A stretch of 64,000 bases of DNA from DATGMP01 sp035293565 (GCA_035293565.1 DATGMP010000023.1:60515-124514), one strand, 5' to 3'; positions 40,693-49,962 are shown, counted from the first letter of the stretch. The notes: generated by a model not told the origin, from the sequence alone. Numbers and translations are program-made.

Positions 40693-43600
40693 ATGAGTCT
40701 CTTCGGCTCCAGCACCACGAACGCCCAGGCGAAGACCGTCGCGTCCGGCGTGCCGATCAATAGCTCCTGCTACGGTAATGTCGTTCCGCTCGCCTATGGG
40801 ACGATCCGCGGCTCCGGAAATCTCATCTGGTATGGCGATTTCCAAGCGACGTCGGCAGGCAGCGCAAGCAAGGGGAAGAACGGCGGGCAGGCCTACACCT
40901 ACAGCGCCTATTTCGCTTTCGCGCTGTGCGAGGGGCCGGTCGGGGGCGTCGCTAATGTCTGGGCGAATGGCACGATTTATAGCTGGGCCTATTGCTCCGC
41001 GCACAATATCGGCTTTGAAAGCGGGGCGTCGGGCCAGGCGCCGTGGGGCTATCTGACCTCGAAGCATCCGGGTCAGGATCTGGGTTACGGCGGCACCGCC
41101 TATGTCTATTGGCAGCCGGGCCTGTTCGGGTCATCGCCGCAGATGCAGAACTTCGCCTTCGAGATCCAGGGTGTTGGGAATGGCATCTATGGCACGCCCG
41201 ATGCCGACCCGGCTTTCGTCGTTACCGACATGCTGACCAACCCATCCTACGGGGTCGGCTTTCCATCCGCACGCCTCGGCAGCCTGTCGGTCTTCTCGCA
41301 ATACTGCCAGGCGACCGGCATGGTGATCTCGCTGTTCCTGAACACGCAGCAGGACGCGGCGAGCACGCTCAACGATATCGTCCAGCAGTGCAACGCGGAA
41401 TTCGTCTGGTCGGGCGGTCAGCTCACCATCGTCCCCTATGGCGACCAGAATGTTTCGGCCAACGGCGCAACCTATACCGCACCGACCGCGGCGCTCTACA
41501 GCCTGACCGATGACGATTATATCGACATGGGTTCAGGCGATCCGGTGCAGCTGTCGCGCGCCAGGCCATCGGACCGTATGAATTCCGTCAAGCTCGAATG
41601 GCTCAACCGGTCCAACCAATATGCCGCGGAGATCGTCGAAGCGAAGGATCAGGCCGCGATCGAGACTTACGGCCTGCGTTCGGATCAGCCGAAGCAATCG
41701 CACCAGTTCTGCACGCTTTCCGCCGCCACGATGTCGGCGACGCTGCAGCTGCAGCGTCAGGCCGTGCGCAATCAGTACACATTCACCCTCGGCTGGAAAT
41801 ACTGCCTGCTGGATCCGATGGATATCGTCGAGATCACCGACGCCAATCTCGGGCTCGTCCAGCAATGGGTCCGCATTCTCTCGATCGAGGAAGACGACAA
41901 CGGCAATCTCAAGATCACCGCCGAGGAATATCTGGGCGGGACGGGCGGCGCGCCGCTCTACGCCTTCCAGTCGGGCGCGCCTTCAGCGGTCGGCAACCTG
42001 AACGCTTCGCCCGGCGTGGTGAACACGCCGGTTATCGTCGAGCCGCCGGTCAGCTTCATCGCCGGAACGCCGCAGCTGATGATCGGCGTCTCGGGCAGCT
42101 CGCCCTATTGGGGCTCGGCCGACATCTACATGTCGGCGGACGGCGGCAACAATTACGAGCTCATCGGCCGCGCGGTGAAAGGCGCCGCCGTCGGCGTCAC
42201 GACCACGGCGCTGCCCGCGGGCGTCGACCCCGACAGCACGGATCTGCTGACGATCGACATCAGCCGGAGCTACGGCGCGCAGCTGGCCTCAGCCAGCCAC
42301 GGCACGGCCGACAATTATCAAACCTCGCTCTGGATCTGTAACAGCGATTACAGCAACGGCGAGCTCATCGGCTACGGCATCGAGACCCTGACCGGCACCG
42401 GAACCTACAAACTCTCCGATTCCGGTGGCGGCTCGATCTATCTCAGGCGAGGACAGCTCGCCACGCCGATCTCGGCGCACGCTACGGGCTCCATGGTCCT
42501 GGCGATGAGCAAGAGCGTCTTCGTCATGGACCTGCCCGCGAGCCTCAGCGGCATCTCGCTGTCCTTCAAATTCGTCTCTTACAATCTCTGGGGCGGCGCG
42601 CCGACCGATCTGGCCTCTGCGACCGCCTATTCGTACACGCCGGTCGTCAGTGGCGGTGGCGGGGCGACGGGATTCGGCGGCTCGGTCGGCGCGCCCTCCG
42701 GCCTCAGCGTCACGGCGGCTTATGACGTGCAGATCGACGGAACCGTGCAGCCGGGTATGCAGATTAGCTGGACGCCCACGACCGACCTGAATTGCACGAG
42801 CCAGGAGATACAATGGACGCCCCACGGCGTATCCAACTGGACGTCGATCATGGTCTCGGCGCAAGCCGACCTTTATTTCCTGACGGGACTGCAGGCGAAC
42901 ACGCGTTACGATTTTCAGGTCCGCTCGGTGCGCGTTGGCGTCGGCAGCTTTACGACCCAATATTCGACTTGGGTGACGGACACCAACGTGCTGGCCCAAT
43001 ATCCAAGCGCGCCCGCCGCCATGTCGGCGCCGAGCGTCGCGACCGGGGCGTTCTTCCTGACCGTTAGCTGGACCGCGTCGGCCGATCCCTACCTCGCTGG
43101 ATACGAAGTCGCCTACAACACGGTGAATACGCTCACGGGCGCCATCTTGGCGAATCTGACCTCCAACCCGCTCGCGACAAGCGTCACCATCAGCAACGGC
43201 ATTCAGGCGAACACGACCTACTACGTGTTCGTTCGCGCTGTTCAGTCGACGTCCCAGGTCGGCACCTGGAGCGCAGCCGGAAGCGGAACGACCCCGGCCG
43301 TAGGACCACCGACCTCGCTCAACCTCTCGACCGGTATCAATAAGCAGCAGGACGGCACGATCCAGCCCTACCTGATCGCAGCTTGGACCGCAACGGCGAG
43401 CGCTGTGTACAGCTACTACGAGGTGCAGTGGCAGCGACATGCGAACGCATGGGGCGCCAGCCCCAATAGCGCGCAGACGGGGACGATCGATTTCTCGCTG
43501 ACCAATCTTTACGCCGGAAGCTCGGGCCAGGCCTACGATGTCCGCGTGCGGACGGTCTACGTGACGCCGCAGCAGACATTCTATTCGACCTGGCTCGACT

Positions 43601-44388
43601 CGATGGCAGCGTATCCGAGCGGCTTCACGGTCAATCCGCAGACCGCTGCCCCAAGCGCGCCAACCGGACTTTCCGCCAGCGGGGGAATCCTTTCCGTCGA
43701 TATCAGTTGGACCAATCCAACCGATATCGACTTCGATCGTGTGCAGATTTGGGGTGTGGCCGCGCTCGCCATAATCCCCAATGATTCGGCGCAGGCGAAT
43801 CTGCTTTACGACGGCGTGCCCGGCAAACCCGGCGCAGTCGGGCGCTGGAATATGACCGGCGATGCGATCAACATCCTCGCCAACAACAACACCGGACTCT
43901 ATTTCTGGGTCAAGGCCGTCAATACGTCCGGCGTCGTGAGCAACTTCAACGCGACCGGCTCCGGAAGCGGCCTGCTTGCCGTCCCCTTGGGTGCCAACAC
44001 CAACACGCTCGCGGCGAACGCGGCGACCATGCTGGGCCAGGCGCACGTCACCAGCTCATATTCAGGTAACTCTCCGACGAGCTGGCAGCAGATTGCGCAA
44101 ATCCAGATCACGCCAAACATCGGCACGAATGTCGTTATTGCAGCCACCATCACGCAAAATCTTCGATCAGGAGCTGGATGGTCGCTACGGATCCGCGACG
44201 ATGGCGGCGTGCTGCAAACCGTCGGCAACCTGTTCGTCGCGGATTCATCGCAAACGGTATCGATTACATGGGCATCAATCAGCGCCTACGCGGCGAGCCT
44301 TCATAACTTCTACCTCGATTGGGAATGCGGTGACACTTTGTCGAATCTGACGGGAGCCGTCATGTACGTGTCGGCGCTACAGCGATGA
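40693..44388 (+). CDS. tail tip / megatron-like protein with fibronectin type III repeats
   Basis: The product is 1231 aa. Residues 1-~430 are the tip attachment region (NAQAKTVASGVPINSSCYGN, VVPLAYGTIRGSGNLIWYGD, TLNDIVQQCNAEFVWSGGQL). After ~560 come at least three FN3-like repeats (APSGLSVTAAYDVQIDGTVQ; SAPAAMSAPSVATGAFFLTV; PPTSLNLSTGINKQQDGTIQ). The end is a beta-rich module. It probably contacts the host surface. The ATG at 40693 has AGGAAG upstream; a TTG one codon earlier is possible. Confidence 0.85.
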   Translation: MSLFGSSTTNAQAKTVASGVPINSSCYGNVVPLAYGTIRGSGNLIWYGDFQATSAGSASKGKNGGQAYTYSAYFAFALCEGPVGGVANVWANGTIYSWAYCSAHNIGFESGASGQAPWGYLTSKHPGQDLGYGGTAYVYWQPGLFGSSPQMQNFAFEIQGVGNGIYGTPDADPAFVVTDMLTNPSYGVGFPSARLGSLSVFSQYCQATGMVISLFLNTQQDAASTLNDIVQQCNAEFVWSGGQLTIVPYGDQNVSANGATYTAPTAALYSLTDDDYIDMGSGDPVQLSRARPSDRMNSVKLEWLNRSNQYAAEIVEAKDQAAIETYGLRSDQPKQSHQFCTLSAATMSATLQLQRQAVRNQYTFTLGWKYCLLDPMDIVEITDANLGLVQQWVRILSIEEDDNGNLKITAEEYLGGTGGAPLYAFQSGAPSAVGNLNASPGVVNTPVIVEPPVSFIAGTPQLMIGVSGSSPYWGSADIYMSADGGNNYELIGRAVKGAAVGVTTTALPAGVDPDSTDLLTIDISRSYGAQLASASHGTADNYQTSLWICNSDYSNGELIGYGIETLTGTGTYKLSDSGGGSIYLRRGQLATPISAHATGSMVLAMSKSVFVMDLPASLSGISLSFKFVSYNLWGGAPTDLASATAYSYTPVVSGGGGATGFGGSVGAPSGLSVTAAYDVQIDGTVQPGMQISWTPTTDLNCTSQEIQWTPHGVSNWTSIMVSAQADLYFLTGLQANTRYDFQVRSVRVGVGSFTTQYSTWVTDTNVLAQYPSAPAAMSAPSVATGAFFLTVSWTASADPYLAGYEVAYNTVNTLTGAILANLTSNPLATSVTISNGIQANTTYYVFVRAVQSTSQVGTWSAAGSGTTPAVGPPTSLNLSTGINKQQDGTIQPYLIAAWTATASAVYSYYEVQWQRHANAWGASPNSAQTGTIDFSLTNLYAGSSGQAYDVRVRTVYVTPQQTFYSTWLDSMAAYPSGFTVNPQTAAPSAPTGLSASGGILSVDISWTNPTDIDFDRVQIWGVAALAIIPNDSAQANLLYDGVPGKPGAVGRWNMTGDAINILANNNTGLYFWVKAVNTSGVVSNFNATGSGSGLLAVPLGANTNTLAANAATMLGQAHVTSSYSGNSPTSWQQIAQIQITPNIGTNVVIAATITQNLRSGAGWSLRIRDDGGVLQTVGNLFVADSSQTVSITWASISAYAASLHNFYLDWECGDTLSNLTGAVMYVSALQR

Positions 44389-44984
44389 ATGTCTATGCGA
44401 TCTACGTTACGGCGACAGGCCAGATCAAAAGCGTCATGCAAACGCCGATGGCGCTTACCGATCTGTCTGCACCGCCTTCGGGCCAGAGCTATCTCCAGGT
44501 CACCGACGGGACCGTGATCGGCTTTCTGACGCACCAGATCGCCAATCCCGGCACTCCCGACGCGGCGTTGGTCCCCTATATTCAAACTCTGCAGGACGCG
44601 CAGACGGCGGCGCTGCAGCGGGCGGCCGATTACTTCCAAGGTCTATTCCTCGTTCCGTCCGTATTCACCTATCGGACCAATCCGTATCAGATTGATCCGG
44701 CGAGCCAACAGAACATCGCTGCAATGGGCTCGCTGGCGAGCGCCTCGGTCGCCAATCCGGCGACGATCCCGTGGCCGGGCGCCTTCTACTGGCGCGACGC
44801 CAAAAACAATCACCAGCCGATGACGGCGGCGCAGATGCTGACCTTTGCCGTCACGATCGCCAACTATGTGAGCGCGTGCATCCTGCGCTGCGCGTCGATC
44901 AAAGACGGCATCCGTGCCGCGACGAGCATAGCGGCGATCCAGGCGATCGACGTGACCGCCGGCTATCCGGCCGCCAGCGCCTAG
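44385..44984 (+). CDS. DUF4376 domain protein (tail-fibre associated)
   Basis: The product is 199 aa. The C-terminal half has FYWRDAKNNHQPMTAAQMLT, the mark of DUF4376, common at the end of phage tail operons. It overlaps the tip gene by ATGA. Role unknown, perhaps a fibre chaperone or accessory. Confidence 0.78.
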   Translation: MNVYAIYVTATGQIKSVMQTPMALTDLSAPPSGQSYLQVTDGTVIGFLTHQIANPGTPDAALVPYIQTLQDAQTAALQRAADYFQGLFLVPSVFTYRTNPYQIDPASQQNIAAMGSLASASVANPATIPWPGAFYWRDAKNNHQPMTAAQMLTFAVTIANYVSACILRCASIKDGIRAATSIAAIQAIDVTAGYPAASA

Positions 44985-45020
44985 GCACTTCCAGTACCAT
45001 TATCACCCGGAGGCTCTTCC

Positions 45021-45236
45021 ATGAGCGATCCGTCCCTCGCGCCTGCCCAGGCGAGCGCCGTCGCGGAGACTGTCGTCGGCGGCGTTCTGATCGCAGCGCC
45101 CTGGTGGGTGCAGCTCTTGGGCGAGCTCAATGCGATCCTTGCCTTCGTCACCGCGCTCTGCGGTGCGATCGTCGGCGTCGCCGGCGTGATGCGGCTCTTC
45201 CGCACGCGCCGCTCGACGCATTCCTCCAAACCATAG
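45021..45236 (+). CDS. holin-like small membrane protein
   Basis: The product is 71 aa with two hydrophobic segments (AVAETVVGGVLIAAPWWVQL and AILAFVTALCGAIVGVAGVM) and a basic tail (RLFRTRRSTHSSKP). This is a class II holin layout. GGAGG precedes the ATG. It opens the lysis cluster. Confidence 0.7.
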   Translation: MSDPSLAPAQASAVAETVVGGVLIAAPWWVQLLGELNAILAFVTALCGAIVGVAGVMRLFRTRRSTHSSKP

Positions 45237-45246
45237 GAGCCTCGTC

Positions 45247-45810
45247 ATGAAGCGTTTTGACGCCGGCCGGCTTTCGCTGGCCGGTCTGATCCTTTGCGTC
45301 TCCGCTCCGGCATGGGCCGCGCCGCCGGAGCTTTCGCAGATCCCGCCGATCGCCGATGTCGTGTGCGGCGACGTCGCCATGCTGAAATGGGCGCTGAGCG
45401 CAGTGGCCGTTCCCGTCATCGCCTCCATCCTTGCCAATCTGCGCAACCGCCTGCCGCCGGCCGTCGTCGCCATCATCGACGCCGTGGCGCTCAATTTCGT
45501 CAAGGCGGGGAGGACCACGCCGCCCGCCATAGCGGCTGCGGCGCTGCTGTTCCTCACAGGCTGCACGGCATCGCAGCAGGCAACCGTCTCGGGCTTCGAG
45601 GCGAGCGCGCTCAAAGGAGCGCAGTCGGCGGAGGACAACAACATCCTCATCTGGAAGACCGACGCCTGCGGCACGCCTTTTTCGGCGGTGGTGCGGAATG
45701 CGCAGACGGTGCCGGGCCTCGTGCCGGCGCTGTCCGCGCTCTGCGTGCCGAACGCCGACAAGGGCAATCCGGCCGACTTGCTGAACTCGGCGCCGAGCGC
45801 GGCACCGTGA
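45247..45810 (+). CDS. lysis-cluster membrane protein with internal lipobox (possible spanin-type)
   Basis: The product is 187 aa. It has a signal peptide (to ~24, SAPAWA), a second hydrophobic segment (LKWALSAVAVPVIASILANL) and a third that ends in a perfect lipobox, ALLFLTGC (Cys ~107). A GTG in frame at 45484 could start a separate short lipoprotein from the second half. Position between holin and endolysin suggests a spanin-like function, not demonstrated. Confidence 0.55.
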   Translation: MKRFDAGRLSLAGLILCVSAPAWAAPPELSQIPPIADVVCGDVAMLKWALSAVAVPVIASILANLRNRLPPAVVAIIDAVALNFVKAGRTTPPAIAAAALLFLTGCTASQQATVSGFEASALKGAQSAEDNNILIWKTDACGTPFSAVVRNAQTVPGLVPALSALCVPNADKGNPADLLNSAPSAAP

Positions 45811-45944
45811 TCTGCGCCGCAGGCGCGAGCCGGCGGGACGCTTAAGCGAGGGTCGGCGAACCCCACGGATCCGGGCGCCCGGCAAACGGAACCGGCATCG
45901 CGCCGCCTGAGCGCGCCGTCTTTTCTCTCCACCGGAGTCTTTCC

Positions 45945-46387
45945 ATGACCGACATTCAGCCGACGGCGGACGCTGTCGACATACTCGCGCGCACGATTTG
46001 GGGCGAGGCCGCAGCGAAGGCGAAGCTGGCATGATCGCAGTCGCCTGCGTGGTGCTGAACCGCGTGCGTGAGAGTCGGGAGATCGACGGAAGGCACTGGT
46101 GGGGGCACGACATCGTCTCGGTGTGCCGCGCCCGCGCGCAATTTTCTTGCTGGAATCCCGGCGATCCGAATCGTGCGAAGCTGCTTTCGGTCGACCTCTC
46201 CGATGCCGAGTTCCGCCTCGCGCGGAAGGTTGCGGAAGACGCGATCGCGGGCAATCTCGACGATCCGACCTTCGGCGCCACCAGCTACAAGCTGGCCTCG
46301 CTCCCCTGGCCCTACAGCTGGGGCCATTTCCGCACCCCGCTCGTCACCATCGGCAAGCACGCCTTCTACAATCTCGCGGTGGAGTGA
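45945..46387 (+). pseudogene. cell wall hydrolase (SleB-like endolysin), frameshifted
   Basis: GGAG precedes an ATG at 45945 that encodes MTDIQPTADAVDILARTIWG and EA, then runs to an early TGA. From 46007 the other frame gives RSEGEAGMIAVACVVLNRV and continues to 46387 with DDPTFGATSY and the rest of the hydrolase. Joining GEA to RSEG restores the family's IWGEARSEGEAGM motif; one C appears lost at 46009-46010. The catalytic Glu of WGEA is in the first fragment, so the 3' part alone should be inactive. Sequencing error is possible. Confidence 0.72.
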
Positions 46388-46455
46388 GGGGGTAAGAAAT
46401 GACTTGCAAAAAGCGCTGCCGCTGTCTAGAACATAAACAGAACAAAGGTGGGCGG

Positions 46456-47322
46456 ATGATCCCTCGCCCGTTTTGGGAAACGCGTTGGCAAAAACTCGCG
46501 TCTGCGGGTGATCGGTATGGGGTCAGTTGCGACGAGGAGGGTCCTAGCATCGGACCGGTACGTCTGTTTGAGATGACGGCCGATGGACTCGCGCCTCGGC
46601 CGGTTGACGAACTCGATTTCATATTCGGCGAGGTCTTCGGCTGCCCGATAAATTTCGCAGCGAAGATGACGGGCCTGACGGTGGTTGCGCGAGCGCTCGA
46701 TGCAGGTGACCTCGCTAAGGCGATGATCGCGACGCAACTGACTCATCTGCCGACCTTGCCGGACGAGGCTGCCTTCCATCGCGCAGTCCATGCAGATATG
46801 CTCGCGAAAGCCGGCTTCAATCCCGCTGAGCCGCGTGACGAGCGCGGTAGGTGGACGGCGGATAGCGCGTCGCAAGTGCGTGTCCGCGGACAGCCCACGC
46901 GTCCTTTATCCGTGCGCGTCGACAACACCGACGACGGCTTCAATCCCGCGTATGTGCGACCGGCGCAGGAAATCGCGATTCCTCCGCTCGAGGTGTTTCC
47001 AGAATTTCCGCCGCTTCCCGCCACGCCGCCTTTTTCGGGGGACATTGTGCCTCCTCTTACAGATACTCCCGGCAATGCACTTCCGCGGACCTTGGAAAAC
47101 CCATTTCCCCGAGATCCGAAGTGCAGAAAGGAATGGGAGGATGCTTTCGCCTATTGTGATGGCTTGAAACGTCGGGGGCTGATCGGAAGGGGAGACCAAA
47201 GAAACATTGCTCCGAGTTACGAGCAATGTGTTCGGGGCCAAGTGTCGGAACGGTGTGGAGGAAGCCCCCTCGGTAGACGTGGGCCACCACGTTCAAGGTA
47301 CGACATAATGGCGAACGCATAG
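46456..47322 (+). CDS. putative phage-borne toxin B, shared N-terminal module plus cysteine-rich C-terminus
   Basis: The product is 288 aa from the ATG at 46456 (another ATG at 46399 is possible). Residues ~77-90 (VVARALDAGDLAKAMI) and hinge NPAEPRDERGRWTADS (122-137) match the 51283 protein. A proline-rich linker (170-220) leads to a ~70-residue domain with four cysteines (C223, C234, C258, C267) and CVRGQVSERCGGSP, which I have seen as a pattern in C-termini of polymorphic toxins. The next gene begins 9 bases later. Activity unknown. Confidence 0.55.
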   Translation: MIPRPFWETRWQKLASAGDRYGVSCDEEGPSIGPVRLFEMTADGLAPRPVDELDFIFGEVFGCPINFAAKMTGLTVVARALDAGDLAKAMIATQLTHLPTLPDEAAFHRAVHADMLAKAGFNPAEPRDERGRWTADSASQVRVRGQPTRPLSVRVDNTDDGFNPAYVRPAQEIAIPPLEVFPEFPPLPATPPFSGDIVPPLTDTPGNALPRTLENPFPRDPKCRKEWEDAFAYCDGLKRRGLIGRGDQRNIAPSYEQCVRGQVSERCGGSPLGRRGPPRSRYDIMANA

Positions 47323-47330
47323 GAGTGATA

Positions 47331-47831
47331 ATGACCCGTCGCACTGCCGATTTGGATAAGGCAATGAAATGTCGTTCGGATGATCCACAGCGAGCACTTG
47401 AGATCGCTAATCGATATATTACCAAGAACCCTCACGATCCGCTCGGTTATTTCTCTCGGCATCTGACCTTGAGGCACCTCGGCGAATACAAGAGAGCTCT
47501 TGCAGATTGTGATCGCTCGATGGAACTTGGGCCGCATCACGGCACATACATGTGTCGAGGTGTACTACATCGCGCGCTGGGCGATCATGCCCGCGCGCTT
47601 GCTGATTTCAATCATGCACGTGATTTGAATTACCAAGATTGGCTGACCTCCTTCGGTCCCCATTTTCGTGCCGACACGCTCGCGAGGTTGGGGCGCCTTA
47701 ATGAAGCGCTCGCCGACTGTGAGTTGATCCGAGAAGATCATTGGATGCCCGAACACAGCGGCTTGCCCGGAGGCAACAAGCAGCAATTCATCGCCGAGAT
47801 TAAGCGGCGTGCTGCAGCAACACGGGGATGA
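47331..47831 (+). CDS. putative immunity protein B, TPR-like
   Basis: The product is 166 aa. Tetratricopeptide-like repeats are visible (PLGYFSRHLTLRHLGEYKRA, then YMCRGVLHRALGDHARALAD and ADTLARLGRLNEALADCELI). AGGAG precedes the ATG at 47331. It directly follows toxin B. TPR-type proteins are known among immunity partners, but the role here is inferred. Confidence 0.55.
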   Translation: MTRRTADLDKAMKCRSDDPQRALEIANRYITKNPHDPLGYFSRHLTLRHLGEYKRALADCDRSMELGPHHGTYMCRGVLHRALGDHARALADFNHARDLNYQDWLTSFGPHFRADTLARLGRLNEALADCELIREDHWMPEHSGLPGGNKQQFIAEIKRRAAATRG

Positions 47832-47864
47832 GTTCGCAGCTCGAACGAAACTTACCGATAAGAC

Positions 47865-47886
47865 GGAGGCCCATTTGAGAGCCTCC
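47865..47886 (+). terminator. hairpin after immunity B gene
   Basis: GGAGGC and GCCTCC pair around a 10-base loop 33 bases after the stop. No T-run follows, so it may be a weak or factor-assisted terminator. Confidence 0.35.
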
Positions 47887-48013
47887 GGGAATATGAATCC
47901 GGCGCGCTCGTGGGACGGAATGCGGAAATGGTCCTAGGTTGACCGACGACAATCAGAATAGACAATTTATACGTGTATGTTTATTGCTACGCCGGACGGA
48001 CGAGAAAGTATGA

Positions 48014-48670
48014 ATGGAATTCATGGGAACCGACGAGGGAGCGCTGAACGGCGGGCTGGCAGCGCCGGTCGCATCACAGGTGCACGCGGCGTCCGGGCAA
48101 TCTCAACCTGTTAAGAGCTGGCATATGCCCTCGATTACTGAGATGCTCGATGAGCTTCCCGACATGTGGTGGTATCTCTCATGTCGCGTCGAAACCGTTG
48201 GTCTTCGCATGATCTTTTGGGCGTTGGCTCTGGCGTTCGCATCCTTTCCCGCTCTTGCGGCGAGCGATGGCGCACAGTCATTCCATATTTCAGATCTGAC
48301 GGAGAAAATTACCGAACACGGTGCTTTCCCTGACCTTTTTTACGTCGCGATAACCGCTGCCGCCATATCTGTGACGAGTCTTTTGGATTCGAAGCTCCGG
48401 CGGCTGAAGAAACTAGGACCTCTAGAAACGGTCGGGGTGTTCGGTTCCCTCGCGTACTATCTGGTGCTCTTCGTGTACGGAACGCATGAATTTGAGAAAC
48501 TGCTGAAATTGCATGACAATATCCCACCCCCGACGCAAGCGGCCGCGATGAGCGTCGTGCTGACTACAATCTACTTTGGCACAGTCGTTGAAGTGTGGAT
48601 CGGTGTTACATGTCCAATCGAACGAGAGCGGCAAGGTCTGAACAATGGGCCAGGCGGCGGCGTTGTCTAG
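48014..48670 (+). CDS. membrane protein of unknown function
   Basis: The product is 218 aa with about four hydrophobic segments (MIFWALALAFASFPALAA; LFYVAITAAAISVTSLL; VGVFGSLAYYLVLFVYG; MSVVLTTIYFGTVVEVWIGV) and a cytosolic linker. Composition is closer to the cargo genes than to structural genes. It lies after the toxin B pair at the right end of the prophage. No family recognised. Confidence 0.6.
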   Translation: MEFMGTDEGALNGGLAAPVASQVHAASGQSQPVKSWHMPSITEMLDELPDMWWYLSCRVETVGLRMIFWALALAFASFPALAASDGAQSFHISDLTEKITEHGAFPDLFYVAITAAAISVTSLLDSKLRRLKKLGPLETVGVFGSLAYYLVLFVYGTHEFEKLLKLHDNIPPPTQAAAMSVVLTTIYFGTVVEVWIGVTCPIERERQGLNNGPGGGVV

Positions 48671-48806
48671 GGGTGTGGTAACACGCGACACAACAGACCA
48701 TATCCTCTTAGGCAGTTGACCATTAGGGTCTAATCCTCCATGGATATGTCACTGTACGGGGTGCGCCGGTGAGGCATTTCACGTAGCAGGCAAGGGACTT
48801 TAGCTC

Positions 48807-48968
48807 ATGAACCTCCTAACGAGCGACATTGTGGTGCTCCTCGGCAGGGGCATGATTTTACTCCTGACCGGTGGGATTGTGGTTAGCTTGTTTAATGGGT
48901 TTCGCCGTGTCCATGAATCTCATCGGAAAGAGGAGCATGCAGGAAAGAGCTACGGTCGCGCCGCCTAA
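48807..48968 (+). CDS. 53-aa single-pass membrane protein
   Basis: An ATG with AAGGGA upstream opens 54 codons to TAA at 48966-48968. One hydrophobic helix (GMILLLTGGIVVSLFNGF) is followed by a basic tail (RRVHESHRKEEHAGKSYGR). Size and layout fit a small prophage membrane peptide. Confidence 0.45.
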   Translation: MNLLTSDIVVLLGRGMILLLTGGIVVSLFNGFRRVHESHRKEEHAGKSYGRAA

Positions 48969-49467
48969 AGACTAGCATCGTCGGGTCTAAATTGCACCAC
49001 AGCTCGTGGGCGCTGATTTGCGCACCGGAAGAGTAGAGCCGGCGTTCTCAATTGGGATGGTTGGGATGCCGCGGGCGATCTCGGCATGCCTCGCGCTGAA
49101 AACTGACGGTCGCGTCTGTTTTCTTGCATTCCGATCCCCTGGCGCGATTCGGTCGTGCACAAGGGGGCAATCGTGGCAAAATCGTGACCTTGATATTTGT
49201 TCCATGGAATTTTACCAAACTTCAGAATTATATTTCCCTCTATATCAATAAGTTAACGAGTCTGCACAAATTTTGTGCAGGGGGCGATTCGCCTGGGACT
49301 CCGCCGGTCACGCCGAGTCATCAACCGAGTTATCCACAGGCGCTGTGGAGCGCATTCCGAAAGCCCCGGCGCGCCTCGGTTTACGGGAGAGTCAAGCTGA
49401 ATCTTCTGGGATTTTCCCCTCGGCTACGCGACCGCGATCGGGAAATAATGAGAGCCGGCGCGACAGC
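48969..49467. other. non-coding right flank of prophage: AT-rich stretch, palindromes, DnaA-box-like site
   Basis: No convincing gene. Positions 49190-49265 are unusually AT-rich. CTGCACAAA-T-TTTGTGCAG (49262-49280) is a perfect 9-bp-arm palindrome. TTATCCACA (49330-49338) matches the consensus DnaA box and overlaps CCACAG-GCG-CTGTGG (49334-49348). This could be a regulatory or replication-related site, or the prophage boundary. I saw no duplicate of the tRNA-Leu 3' end. Confidence 0.4.
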
Positions 49468-49959
49468 TTAATCCAAATCCGCGAAAGGTGGCGGATAGAC
49501 AAGTTGGCCTTCGCGCGCGACCATGCTGTCTCCGAGAGTCCGCATCATGAAGTGTTCGCCTGCATAGGGACATGCATAATTCTTCGCAGCGTCGACGCTG
49601 AAGCCGAAGCGTACATAATAGGCCGGCGCGCCGAGAACGAACACCGCCTCCCATCCTCCCTCCGTCGCGCGCTTCAATCCTTCTCGGATGAGCGCCGAGC
49701 CGATCCCGGAATTCCGGCACGCCGGAACCACGCCGACGGGCGCAAGCGCGAGCGCTCGAATCGGCGCTTCGAGCGCGCTGAAGAGAACATGGCCCACGAC
49801 GCGGTTGTCTCGTTCCGCGACGAGCGAGATCACCGCCACGCCGGTCTGACGAAGCGCGTCGACGAGGCGGACTTCGGCATCTCCGTCGAAGGCGGATCGA
49901 TGCGCTGCGCGGATCGCATCATGATCCGCTCGGCATTCCGCGCGAATGCGCAGCGCCAT
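49468..49959 (-). CDS. GNAT family N-acetyltransferase
   Basis: The product is 163 aa. Motif A is GVVPACRNSGIGSALIREGL (acetyl-CoA binding). FVLGAPAYYVRFGFSVDAAK is the GNAT subgroup with YY-x-RFGF. Substrate unknown. The start ATG lies 3 bases after the end of the transsulfuration gene at 49963, on the same strand. Confidence 0.88.
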   Translation of the reverse strand: MALRIRAECRADHDAIRAAHRSAFDGDAEVRLVDALRQTGVAVISLVAERDNRVVGHVLFSALEAPIRALALAPVGVVPACRNSGIGSALIREGLKRATEGGWEAVFVLGAPAYYVRFGFSVDAAKNYACPYAGEHFMMRTLGDSMVAREGQLVYPPPFADLD

Positions 49960-49962
49960 GCG

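Noticed and set aside
42289..44046. 585-aa minus-strand frame opposite the tail tip gene
   Set aside because: Shadow frame over FN3 repeats; no family features.
46031..46387. Endolysin starting at the internal ATG 46031
   Set aside because: It would lack the catalytic WGEA segment; the upstream ATG with a good ribosome site and matching residues shows a frameshifted full gene instead.
49330..49338. Chromosomal origin of replication
   Set aside because: Only one consensus DnaA box was seen and none of the usual origin neighbours are near; kept only as a possible regulatory site.
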